From NCBI GenBank assembly GCA_024707145.1, contig JANQAI010000011.1, positions 496,001 through 560,000 on the forward strand: a stretch of DNA of 64,000 nt, written 5' to 3'. The position numbers were made by a program, and so were the translations under genes. Under the pieces are notes generated by a model. That model was not told the origin of the DNA and searched no databases. It was given only the letters and a program-made list of their open reading frames with translations. Of this stretch, positions 8,817 to 22,670 are shown piece by piece; position 1 is the stretch's first letter, and every line of letters starts with the position of its first letter. This stretch comes from Magnetospirillum sp. (lineage in GTDB: Bacteria > Pseudomonadota > Alphaproteobacteria > Rhodospirillales > Magnetospirillaceae).

Positions 8817-10987
8817 TCATTCGGCGGCGGCCGCAGCAGCCGGATCGCCCTCCTGCAGGCGTTCGCCCATGGCGCGGATGGCGCTGACGTCCAGGATCAG
8901 GGCGACGCGGCCATCGCCCAGGATGGTGGCGGCCGAGATGCCCTCCACCGGGCGGAAATTGGCGTCCAGCGACTTGATCACCACCTGCTGCTGGCCCAGC
9001 AGCTCGTCCACCAGCAGGCCGATGCGGTCGCCGCCCTCGGTCTCCACCACCACCACCAAGCCGCGGGTGGGGTCGCTGATGGCGTTCCGGATGCCGAACA
9101 ACTGGAACAGCGGGATCAGGCGGATGTATTCGCCGCGCAGGGTCAGCACGTCGCCCACGTTGACCAGGGTGCGGGCCTGGTGGGCGGCCGGGCGCAGGGA
9201 TTCCACGATATTGGTGAGCGGCAGCACGTAGCGTTCGCCGCCGATGGCTACCAGCATGCCGTCCATCACCGCGAGCGTCAGCGGCAGCGACAGGATGAAG
9301 CGCGAGCCGGCCCCGGGGGTGGACTGCACCACCACGCGGCCGCCCACGTCCTGGATGTTCTTGCGCACCACGTCCATGCCGACGCCGCGCCCGGACACGT
9401 CCGAAAGCGCCGCGGCGGTGGAGAAGCCGGGGGCGAAAATGAGCATGTCGATCTGCTCGTCGCTCAAGGATTGGCCGCGTTCCACCAGGCCCTTCTCGAT
9501 GGCCTTCTCCAGCACCCGTTTGCGATCGATGCCGCGGCCGTCATCGGTGATCTCGATGATGATGCGGCCCGAACGGTGCTCGGCGGCCAAATGGATGGTG
9601 CCTTCCGCCGGCTTGCCGACGGCGATGCGCTCCTCGGGCGTCTCCAGGCCGTGATCCAGCGCGTTGCGGATCAGGTGGGTGAGGGGATCGGACAATTGCT
9701 CGATCACCGTCTTGTCCACCTCGGTGTTCTCGCCGCTCATCACCAGGCGGGCCTGCTTGCCCAGCTTGGTCGACAGGTCGCGCACCAGGCGGGGCGCCTT
9801 GGAGAACAGCGCCTTCACCGGCTGCGCCCGGATGGCCATGACGCTTTCCTGCAGTTCGCGGGTGTGGTGCGACAGCTCCTGCAGGCCTTGGATCAGGCTC
9901 GGGATGGGATTCCACCGAGAAGCCGCTGGCCTGCTGGCCCAGCATGGCCTGGGTGATCACCAACTCGCCCACCATGTTGACCAGCCGATCCACCTTGTCC
10001 AGGTCGACGCGGATCGAGGCGGTGTGCACCGGCCCGCCGGCCGTGGCCGGGCCGGGCGCGGCGGCCGGTTTGGCGGTTGCCGCCGGAGCGGGCGCGGCAG
10101 GCTTGCCCGCCTCGGGCAGCGGCTCGAACAGGCCCCAGCCGTCGCCTTCCACGCCGCCGCCCTGGGCTGGCGCAGGGGCGGAGGCGGCCTCGGCGGCCAC
10201 GGGGGCGAACAGGCCCCAGCCTTCGCCCTCGACCTCGCCCGCCACCTCCTCGATGGTGATGGTGGCGGTGTCGCCGTCCACGAACTCGAACACGTCGGCG
10301 ATGGCCGAACGGTCCTTGTCGGTGATCAGGGTAAAGGTCCACGACAGGTACGAAGCCTGCGGGTCGATCTCGGTCAGGGAGGGCAGGTGGGAACGGTCGG
10401 CGACGATGTCCAGGTCGCCCAGGCTGGCCAGCTCGCGGATCATCAGCAACGGGTCGTTGCCGGTGCGCAGCATGGCCGGGGTGGGCAGGAAGCCGATGCG
10501 GTAGGTCTTGAACGCCGTCCCGGACGCGGCGGTGGGGGCCGGAGCGGGGGCAGCGGCGGCCGGCGCCGCATGGGCGGCGACGGCGCCACCCTCGGTGATG
10601 GCGGCCAGTTGGGCCAGGATGTCGGCGCCATGGTCGGCGGGCAGGGCGACGCCTTCCTGCGCGGCGCGGACGAAGTCGCCCAGCACGTCGTTGCCGCGCA
10701 CCAGCAGTTCCGCCGAGCTGGGGCGAGAGTTCGGCCCGCCCGGAGCGGAGCGCGTCCATGGCGGTTTCGAACACGTGGGCGAAATGGACCAGGTCTTCGA
10801 AGGCGAAAGCGCCCGCGCCCCCCTTGATGGAGTGGACGCAACGGAAGACCGCGTTGAGGTCGTCGGCCGTGCCGGCGCCGTCCTGGAGACGGCTCAGCGT
10901 CTCCTCGGCATTGGCCAGCAGTTCGGCGCATTCCTCGAAATAGGTCGCCTTGAACTGCGACAGGTCGTAGCCCTGGTCCTCGCTCAT
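8817..10987 (-). CDS. cheA: Chemotaxis histidine kinase CheA (two frame breaks)
   Basis: 722 residues after removing two extra bases: one in CCCC (10720-10723 as GGGG on the plus strand) and one in GAGCCTG (9894-9900). CheA autophosphorylates and passes phosphate to CheY and CheB. Domains in order: HPt with His52 in CVHSIKGGAGAF; a second region with FLPTPAMLRTGNDPL; Pro/Ala linkers with two near-identical EGDGWGLFE/EGEGWGLFA segments; dimerisation domain; HATPase with NALDHGLETPEER (N box), DDGRGID (G1) and GRGVGMDVV (G2); CheW-like C-terminal domain ending in acidic/Ala residues. The repeated GWGLF segments in the linker may be docking peptides. It is preceded by cheY with a 21-bp gap. Confidence 0.95.
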
Positions 10988-11008
10988 GCTCGGTTCTCCC
11001 CCAAAGGG

Positions 11009-11374
11009 TTACGGGCAGACCTTGGCGACGATCTGCAGCAGCTTGTCCGGGCTGAAGGGCTTGACGATCCAGCCGGTGGCGCCGGCGGCGCGGCCCTCGT
11101 CCTTCTTGGACTGGTCGCTTTCGGTGGTCAGGATCAGGATGGGCGTGCCCGCCTGGGCCGGCAGCGCGCGGATGCGCCGGGTCAGGGTGATGCCGTCCAT
11201 TTCCGGCATGTTGACGTCGGTGATGATGACGTCGACCTTCTGCGCCTGGAGCAGCTTGAGCGCGGCGACGCCGTGCTCGGCTTCGAGGACCGTATAGCCG
11301 GCGCCCCGCAGCGTGAACGACACCATGTCGCGCATGGTCTTGGAATCATCGACGGCGAGAACGCTCTTACCCAT
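11009..11374 (-). CDS. cheY: Chemotaxis response regulator CheY
   Basis: 121 residues, a single receiver domain. Acidic pair in VLAVDDSKTMR, phospho-acceptor Asp in IITDVNMPEMDG, conserved Thr in LILTTES and Lys in WIVKPFSP. When phosphorylated by CheA it would bind the flagellar switch. It lies between the STAS gene (14-bp gap) and cheA. Frame intact. Confidence 0.96.
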   Translation of the reverse strand: MGKSVLAVDDSKTMRDMVSFTLRGAGYTVLEAEHGVAALKLLQAQKVDVIITDVNMPEMDGITLTRRIRALPAQAGTPILILTTESDQSKKDEGRAAGATGWIVKPFSPDKLLQIVAKVCP

Positions 11375-11388
11375 GAGTAAATCCCCTG

Positions 11389-11700
11389 TCAGGCAATCAC
11401 AGTGAGGTCGTCGAGGTCGTTTCCCAGGCCCAGGTGCCGGAACGCGGCGGCCAGTCCCTGCGAGACATCCTCGATTTCGAGCCGGCGGGCCGCGGTGCGG
11501 AACGCCGGGACGCCGGCCAATACCACCTGGATCGCCGCGGTGGCAATGCGCTCGACGGCGCCGGCCTTCAATACCACGTCGGCGGCGGTGTCCTTCGCCA
11601 ATGCGTCGAGCAGCAGGTCGCGAAGTTCGCCTGCGGCGGTCAGGTCGACCACCGAGGGCAATTCCACTTCCAGTCTGCCGCTGTTATCCTTGAGCTCCAT
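11389..11700 (-). CDS. STAS-domain protein of the chemotaxis operon
   Basis: 103 residues starting at ATG 11700 (MELKDNSGR). One STAS fold: LEVELPSVVDLTAAGELRDLL, then ADVVLKAGAVERIATAAIQVVLAG, and a C-terminal helix. STAS proteins bind partners or small ligands, and anti-anti-sigma members are switched by phosphorylation. The usual phospho-Ser/Thr position here reads IATAA, so a Thr is available, though its use is unproven. Small STAS proteins upstream of cheY-cheA occur in other alphaproteobacterial che operons. It probably modulates the pathway; the role is unknown. Confidence 0.8.
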   Translation of the reverse strand: MELKDNSGRLEVELPSVVDLTAAGELRDLLLDALAKDTAADVVLKAGAVERIATAAIQVVLAGVPAFRTAARRLEIEDVSQGLAAAFRHLGLGNDLDDLTVIA

Positions 11701-11787
11701 ATCGCTCAACCACGTTTTCCCTGTGGACCGGACCCGGATAATACGGCAAATTCCTGCCGGGAGTAAGAGGTCAAGAGTCACCACTTA

Positions 11788-12210
11788 ATGCCGACCATCG
11801 CCACCCAGGCGGGACCGTGGAACATGACGGTCTTCGCCTTTTCCGAGGACGATCCCCAGAATCCGCTACTGCGCGTGGCTGCGGACGAGGTGGCGCGCCT
11901 GCCCTTCGGCGCGGCCGAACTGGACCGGGACGGCAAGGTGGTGGCCTACAACGACACCGAACCCGACGACGGCGGTCCGGCCCGGCCGCCGGTGGTTGGG
12001 CGCGACTTTTTCGCGGATGTGGCCCGCTGGGCGGGCAATTCGATGATCGCCCAGGAATTTCATCGCGGTGTCACCAGCGGCGAGCTCAATGCGGTGTTCG
12101 ACTGCGCGGTCGTGCGTCTTCCTTACAAGGTGCGCATCCACCTCAAGGTCAGCCCCATCCTCGGCACCTTCTGGGTGTTCGTCAAAAAACTGGCCAAGCA
12201 CATCGACTGA
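11788..12210 (+). CDS. Photoactive-yellow-protein-like PAS protein lacking the chromophore cysteine
   Basis: 140 residues, a single PAS domain of the photoactive yellow protein (PYP) type. It follows PYP along its length: FAFSEDDPQN, LPFGAAELDRDGKVVAYN, GRDFFADVA, GELNAVFD and a KVRIHLKVSP...FWVFVKK end. The PYP hydrogen-bond residues Tyr42 and Glu46 correspond to Tyr54 and Glu58. The p-coumarate-bearing Cys69 corresponds exactly in spacing to Trp81 (FFADVARW against FFKDVAPC), so this protein cannot carry the usual thioester chromophore. An alternative ATG at 11824 (MTVFAFSEDD) matches the PYP N-terminus better. It is divergent from the chemotaxis operon, sharing the 87-bp gap at 11701-11787. 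Confidence 0.82.
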   Translation: MPTIATQAGPWNMTVFAFSEDDPQNPLLRVAADEVARLPFGAAELDRDGKVVAYNDTEPDDGGPARPPVVGRDFFADVARWAGNSMIAQEFHRGVTSGELNAVFDCAVVRLPYKVRIHLKVSPILGTFWVFVKKLAKHID

Positions 12211-12320
12211 CCGGCCCGTCCCGGTTGATTGGCGGCCCGTCGGCACCGGTGTTCCGCGCGATGGGCACGGGTGTGTTGCTGTCCAAATTTCCTGAAAGCG
12301 CGGCAGCCGGGTGACCCGGC

Positions 12321-13777
12321 TCAGCTCATTTCGCGCAGGCGGGCCAAGTAGTTGTCCACCTCGCTGCGCATGTGCTCGGCCTTGGCGGCCAGCGCATCGG
12401 CCGAGCGGTTGAGCTCGCCGGCGGCCGAGGAGGACACGCCCAGGGCCTCGATGGCGCTGTTGACCGAACTGGTCACCGCCTTGGCGCCCGAGGCGGCTTC
12501 GCCCACATGGGCGGCGATGGTGCCGGTGGACGAGGTCTGGGCCTCCACCGCCAGGCGCACCTCGGTGGCCACGTGGTTGATGCCGGAAACCGCGCCTACC
12601 GTACGGTGGATGGTCTCCACCGCCGTGTTGGTGGCGCCCACCGCTTCCTGCACCGAGGCGGCGATGTCGTGGGTGGCCCGGCTGGTCTGTTCGGACAGTT
12701 TTTTGATTTCCTGCGCCACTACGGCGAAACCGCGGCCGGCGGCGCCGGCCCGCGCCGCCTCGATGGTGGCGTTCAGCGCCAGCATGCGGGTCTGGCGGGC
12801 GATGACATCGATGGTCTGGCCGATCTGGCCGATGCGCGAGGCTACGTCCAGCAGGCCGCGCATGGCATCGTCGGTGGCCCGGGCGGCGGCGGCGGCCTGT
12901 TCGGCCGCTTCGGCGGTGCGCACCACGTTGGTGCGGATGTGCTCGATGCTTTGCGCCAGGTCGGTGGTGTTCTGCGAGATGTTGTCGACGCTGTACGAGG
13001 CTTCCTCGGCGGCGGCGGCCATGTTGACCGTCTCGTAGTCCATGTGGGACAGGCGCGACAGCATCTCGTCGGAATGGGCCTTCAGGGTGGCCGCCATGGC
13101 GCCCACCTCGTCCACCACGCCCTTGATGGAGCGTTCGAAGCCCGAGGCCAGATCGGTCACCGTCTTGGCGCGCGCCTGCTTGGCCGCCTCGAAATAATCG
13201 TGGGTGACCAGCGACACGTCCAACTGCGCCACCTTGCCCAGGGCCTGGGCCAGGGCCTCGAAGCGGCGGTTGCCTTTCAGCGTCTCCAGCGCGCGGGCGG
13301 CGCCGGCCGAAGCCATGGCCTGGTACCACGAGGCGCCCAGATCCAGATAGGCCAGCATGAAGCCCAATTGCTGGGCGGTGGCGATGTAGTCGGCGGTGAA
13401 TTCGCAGGCGTACAGGTGGCGCCAGTGCTCGACCAGCACGCCCTTCAGGGTGGTGCCGGCGTCGCCGGCCAGCTTGTCGCCGAACGGAGGGAAGCGGGTG
13501 ACCCAATCCGAGGCCTGGTTGACCAGGGCCTCGGTCGTGGCGACCAGGGGGCGGAATTGGCACGGATCAACGTCTGCGCCGTCTCGTCCACGGCGAACAG
13601 CTCGAGATACTGGAGCACACGCTCCTTCATGCTGATGCCGGGGGCGGCGGCCTGGGCGGGGCTGTCGTCGTTGTCGTCGAAGAACAGGTCGTCATCCGGC
13701 GCCGAATTGGCGGGCGCGGAACCGGAGGGTACGGGGGGCGCCGGAGTATCGCCAAAAAGTTCGAAGTCGTCGCTCAT
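12321..13777 (-). CDS. Globin-coupled methyl-accepting chemotaxis protein without the haem histidine (frame interrupted)
   Basis: 485 residues after adding one base near 13555 (coding AATTCC should be AATTTCC). It is cytoplasmic: no TM helix is seen. Residues 1-45 are acidic and Pro-rich with SDDFELFGD and DDDLFFDD. Residues about 50-200 are a sensor-globin fold: [16 protein letters not shown], then [18 protein letters not shown]. In haem-bearing globin-coupled sensors the pattern is GxxH followed nine residues later by WY; here the ligand position is Leu142 (WY at 151-152). The second half is an MCP signalling domain with [18 protein letters not shown]. It probably signals through the adjacent CheA/CheW, but haem-based oxygen sensing looks unlikely. 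Non-haem sensor globins such as RsbR's N-domain are known. Confidence 0.85.
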
Positions 13778-14344
13778 GACCTGAATACGGCCCGCCCTTG
13801 CTTGCCCATGTCGTTAGCAGTTCACCGACAAATTGGGAGTAGTGCACAATCCGGCGGTGCGCTTTCTTTTCTTATGGTGGGTCAACCATAACGGACCAAG
13901 CCCTCGAAGGAAAGGGACGTGTTGCGCTGCATGGCGTCCAGCAAAATTGGAATGGCTGTAAATTGGGCGGGTGGTGTTCGGGGCCCGGTTGGGGGCCTTC
14001 GACAGCCATGCGGGAACGGCGCCTGCCACACAACCCCGTCGAGCGGGGCGGAAGCGAGGAAAGCCGGGTGACGGCTTGGGCCGCCGGGGGGCGGTCTGAC
14101 CTACCCCCTGGGGCAGTATGACAAGCCCGAACTTTGGGATAATAGGAAGCGGCCGTGCCGGGGAGTGTTTTCCTTGGCGCGGGGAGGCGAATGCCGTATG
14201 AAGTCTCCTTTGCGCCGAAGGGGCTGGGGGGACGCGCATTCCGAGGGGATGCGGGAAGAGCCGGGTCTCCATTCTTGGAAACTATGAAATCGGTCGCGGG
14301 CGGGGGGCTCTGCCCTGCCCCGGCATAGAGGAACCGAGCGTCAG
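13778..14344. other. 567-bp non-coding region before gltB
   Basis: No convincing gene on either strand: the one long reading frame here (minus, 13814-14272) has no family-like features and no proper start context. The region is GC-rich, with short inverted elements (for example CCCCTGGGG near 14106). GGGG and CCCC flank a short loop at about 14303-14322, just before the gltB ribosome-binding site (GAGGAA at about 14330). It must contain the gltB promoter and may hold a long leader or a small RNA, but I recognise no known riboswitch. Confidence 0.4.
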
Positions 14345-19005
<4,661 letters not shown>

Positions 19006-19006
19006 G

Positions 19007-20420
19007 ATGGGTAAGGCGACCGGCTTCAAGGAATTCCCGCGCCAGACCCCGGGCTATGAGAAGCCCGGCGAGCGGGTGAAGCACTACAACGAGTTCACCA
19101 AGCCGCTGTCGGACGAGGAATTGTCCAGGCAGGGCGCCCGCTGCATGGATTGCGGCGTGCCGTTCTGCCACCAGGGCTGCCCGGTGAACAACATCATCCC
19201 GGATTGGAACGATCTGGTTTACAAAAACCGGTGGAAGGAGGCCGCCGAGGTCCTGCATTCCACCAACAACTTCCCCGAGTTCACCGGCCGCGTTTGCCCC
19301 GCCCCGTGCGAGGCGGCCTGCACCCTGAACCTGGAAGACATCCCGGTCGCCATCAAGACCATCGAGCACGCCATCGTCGAGCGCGCCTGGGCCGAAGGCT
19401 GGCTCAAGCCCGACACCTCCAAGCCGCGCACCGGCAAGAAGGTGGCGGTGGTGGGCGGCGGCCCCGCCGGTCTGGCGGCGGCCCAGCAACTGGCGCGCGC
19501 CGGCCATCACGTGGTGGTCTACGAGAAGAATGCCCGCGTGGGCGGCCTGCTGCGCTACGGCATCCCCGACTTCAAGCTGGACAAGCAGGTGATCGAGCGC
19601 CGCGCCGCCCAGATGACGGCGGAAGGCGTCGAGTTCCGCACCAACGCCCATGTGGGCGTCACCGTGCCGGTGTCCGAGCCTGGATGCCTATGACGCGGTG
19701 GTGTTGACCGGCGGCTCCGAAAAGCCGCGCGATTTGGCGGTGCCGGGCCGCGAGCTCAAGGGTGTGCATTTCGCCATGGATTTCCTGACCCAGCAGAACC
19801 GCCGCGTCTCCGGCGAGGCGGTGGGCGTCGAGGATATCCTGGCGGCGGGCAAGAAGGTGGTGGTCATCGGCGGCGGCGACACCGGCGCCGACTGTGTCGG
19901 CACCTCCAATCGCCAGGGCGCGGCCTCGGTCACCCAGATCGAGATCATGCCCAAGCCGCCCGAGAAGGAAGACAAGCTGGTCACCTGGCCGCTGTGGCCC
20001 AACAAGCTGCGCACCTCGTCCTCGCACGAGGAAGGCTGCGACCGCCGCTGGTCGGTGGCGACCCAGTCCTTCATCGGCGAGGATGGGCAGCTCAAGGGCC
20101 TGAACTGCGTGCAGGTGGACGCCAGGTTCCAGCCCATTCCCGGCACCGAGTTCACCCTTGAGGCTGATCTGGTGCTGCTGGCCATGGGCTTCGTCCATCC
20201 CGTGCACGAGGGGCTGGTCGACGGCTTGGGCCTGGAGAAGGACGCCCGCGGCAACGTCAAGGCCGATACCGTCCGGTACCAGACCTCCAACCCCAAGGTC
20301 TTCGCCGCCGGCGACATCCGCCGCGGCCAGAGCCTGGTGGTCTGGGCCATCCGCGAAGGCCGCCAGGCCGCCCGCGCGGTGGATGCCTTCCTGATGGGAA
20401 GCAGCGAGCTGCCGCGCTAG
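19007..20420 (+). CDS. gltD: Glutamate synthase small subunit (frame interrupted)
   Basis: 470 residues after removing one extra C in GAGCCTG at 19676-19682, which splits the frame near residue 225. It oxidises NADPH and feeds electrons to GltB. Cysteine motifs for two [4Fe-4S] clusters: [14 protein letters not shown] and [15 protein letters not shown]-binding [21 protein letters not shown]-binding [12 protein letters not shown] and the terminal [17 protein letters not shown] segment are all present, split between the two frames. ATG 19007 lies one base after the gltB stop. Confidence 0.96.
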
Positions 20421-20826
20421 ACGGTTTTTCGCCACAGAGGCACAGAGGGCACGGAGGATGGGCAAGGGAAGAGATCATTCTTCCCGGCCTTTCCTCCGGC
20501 CCTCTGCGTCTTTGCGGTGAATGCCCGATGGGCTGTTGCGGTCGCAGGACGTTCACAAGACATGGATTTCAGCGTCATTCCCCGGAATCACGCCCTTCTA
20601 TATCCATGTTCATCCGCGCCTCAGGCTGCGGATCTTCCCGTTCATGGCTACTTTTGGGTGTGGTGGCGGCAAAAGGGTTCCCACTGATGGCGCCCATTTC
20701 CTCTTTCCTAGAGATTTTATGCTTTCGCCTCATTGACCTGCGCACAAAAAAGCCTCTCATACTTACGAAAGAGTAATTATCAAAAACCACAATCCGCGCG
20801 AAGCGGAGCGGTTTGGGGAGCGGGGC
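20421..20826. other. 406-bp intergenic region after gltD
   Basis: No gene recognised. It holds an imperfect inverted repeat (listed separately), then about 200 bp of lower GC with AT-rich pieces (20742-20790: acaaaaaagcc, gagtaattatcaaaaacc) that probably carry the promoter of the chemoreceptor starting at 20827. Confidence 0.4.
20430..20519. repeat. Imperfect inverted repeat of the CACAGAGGCACAGAGG type
   Basis: The left arm CGCCACAGAGGCACAGAGGG (20430-20449) and right arm CCCTCTGCGTCTTTGCGGTG (20500-20519) are imperfect complements, agreeing at roughly two thirds of positions, with strongest pairing at the inner CAGAGGG/CCCTCTG. Such elements are scattered between genes in many bacterial genomes and may act as transcript ends or mobile palindromes. 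It directly follows gltD. Confidence 0.45.
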
Positions 20827-22515
20827 ATGTTCATCGACAATTGGCGCGTGCGCGCGAAGATCCTGCTCATCGTGGCGGCCTCGCTGGCCGGCATGGTGCT
20901 GATGGTCGCGTTGGGGCTATCCAACCTGAGGGCCGAACTGGTCGAAGGCCGCCGGATCAAGACCCAGCAGTTGGTCGAGGTGGCGCGTGGGCTGGTGGGC
21001 CATTACGTGGCCGAGGCCAAGGCCGGGAGCATGACCACCGAGGCCGCCCAGGCCGCCGCCCTGGCGGCGCTGAAGCCGCTGCGCTACAGCGGCAGCGAGT
21101 ACTTCTGGGTCAACGACATGCGCGCCCGCATGATCATGCATCCCATCAAGCCGGAACTGGACGGCAAGGAGCTGGCCGAGTTCAAGGACCCGGCGGGCAA
21201 GAAGCTGTTCACCGCCTTCGTCGAGGAAGTGGCCCGCAACAAGGCAGGCTTCGTGGACTACCTGTGGCCCAAGCCCGGCCACGAGGAGCCGGTTCCCAAG
21301 GTTTCCTACGTCATGGGCGTCGAGGAATGGGGCTGGGTGGTCGGCTCGGGCATCTATATCGATGACGTGGATGCCGCCTTCTGGCGTGCCGTGACCAACC
21401 AGGGGATCCTGATCGCCATGGTCATGGTGGTGGTGCTGGGCATCTCCTATCTGGTGGGCCACCGCATCGTCGGCGCCCTTGCCACCATTTCGCAGGCCAT
21501 GCACCGGCTGGCCGAGGGCGATACCTCGGTGACCGTCGCCCTGCATGGCCGCAAGGACGAGATCGGCGAGATGAGCCAGTCCATCGAGGTGTTCCGCAAG
21601 AACGCCATCGAGGTGCAGTCCCTGCACGACGAACAGGAACGTCTGCGCCTGCGCGCCGAGCAGGACCGCCACGCTACCCTCGCCAACCTGGCCGAGGAAT
21701 TGGAGCGCGGTGTTTCCTCCGCCGCCCAGGCGGTCAATGCGGCCGCCGCTCAGATGCGCTCGACCGCCACCGCCATGACCGGCACCGCCGACCGCACCAG
21801 CGAGGAAAGCCAGGTGGTGGCGGCCGCCGTGTCGCAGACCACCGCCAATGTGGAGACGGTGGCCGCCGCCGCCGAGGAACTGAACGCCTCCATCGGCGAG
21901 ATTTCCCGTCAGGTCGGCCAGTCCACCGGCATCGCCCGCAATGCGGTCGAGGCGGCGCGGCGCACCGATTCGGTGGTGCGCGGCCTGTCCGAGGCCGCCG
22001 CCCGCATCGGCGAGGTGGTCAGCATGATCAACGGCATCGCCGGCCAGACCAACCTGCTGGCGCTGAACGCCACCATCGAGGCGGCCCGCGCCGGCGAGGC
22101 CGGCAAGGGCTTCGCCGTGGTCGCCAACGAGGTCAAGCACCTAGCCAACCAGACCGCCAAGGCCACCGACGAGATCAGCGCCCAGATCGCCGCCATCCAG
22201 GGCACCAGCAACGATGCCGTGCAGGCCATCCAGGATATCGGCCGCACCATCGAGAGCATGAGCGCCATCGCCGAATCCATTGCCCAGGCGGTGGAGCAGC
22301 AGGGCGCCGCCACCCACGAGATCGCCCGCAACGTGGCCCAGGCGGCCACCGGCGCCAACGAGGTGGCGAACCATATCGGCGCCGTCACCCAGGCCGCCGG
22401 CGAAACCGGCTCGGCCGCCCGCGAGGTGCTGGCCGCCGCCGATCTGCTGGCCCGCGACGCCGCGAACATGAAGAGCGGCCTGGACCGCTTCCTGTTGGGC
22501 GTGCGCGGCATGTAG
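20827..22515 (+). CDS. Methyl-accepting chemotaxis protein with single Cache domain
   Basis: 562 residues, frame intact. TM1 about residues 12-32; a periplasmic single-Cache domain containing [17 protein letters not shown] and [18 protein letters not shown], the typical signature of small-ligand Cache receptors; TM2 about 190-212; HAMP; a signalling hairpin with [18 protein letters not shown]. No C-terminal CheR tether is visible (it ends in LLGVRGM). It stands alone between gltD and galE, so it is an orphan receptor probably served by the che operon upstream. Ligand unknown; Cache domains of this type often bind organic acids. Confidence 0.93.
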   Translation: MFIDNWRVRAKILLIVAASLAGMVLMVALGLSNLRAELVEGRRIKTQQLVEVARGLVGHYVAEAKAGSMTTEAAQAAALAALKPLRYSGSEYFWVNDMRARMIMHPIKPELDGKELAEFKDPAGKKLFTAFVEEVARNKAGFVDYLWPKPGHEEPVPKVSYVMGVEEWGWVVGSGIYIDDVDAAFWRAVTNQGILIAMVMVVVLGISYLVGHRIVGALATISQAMHRLAEGDTSVTVALHGRKDEIGEMSQSIEVFRKNAIEVQSLHDEQERLRLRAEQDRHATLANLAEELERGVSSAAQAVNAAAAQMRSTATAMTGTADRTSEESQVVAAAVSQTTANVETVAAAAEELNASIGEISRQVGQSTGIARNAVEAARRTDSVVRGLSEAAARIGEVVSMINGIAGQTNLLALNATIEAARAGEAGKGFAVVANEVKHLANQTAKATDEISAQIAAIQGTSNDAVQAIQDIGRTIESMSAIAESIAQAVEQQGAATHEIARNVAQAATGANEVANHIGAVTQAAGETGSAAREVLAAADLLARDAANMKSGLDRFLLGVRGM

Positions 22516-22526
22516 GAACCGGTTGT

Positions 22527-22550
22527 CCCCCTCCCGCCAGCGGGAGAGGG
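22527..22550 (+). terminator. GC-rich hairpin after the chemoreceptor
   Basis: CTCCCGC (22531-22537) and GCGGGAG (22540-22546) form a tight stem extended by flanking C and G runs, 11 bases after the receptor stop. There is no clear T tract, so it may be a transcript-stabilising palindrome rather than a true intrinsic terminator. Confidence 0.4.
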
Positions 22551-22670
22551 ACCTTTCGGCGATGCCGCCTCTCCGAACGCGCTTTGTCGCCCGCCATACG
22601 CCCTTTTGCCGGGTGACGTGCCCGCATGCCACCTTTTGCCCGGTATCGAACCGGAGCGAAGGGAGGCGCC

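Noticed and set aside
13814-14272. Possible gene on the minus strand before gltB
   Set aside because: Pro/Arg-rich composition, no motif, no ribosome site, and it looks like a chance frame.
14280-14344. Glutamine- or glutamate-related riboswitch in the gltB leader
   Set aside because: No recognisable conserved core of a known class was found; only generic stems.
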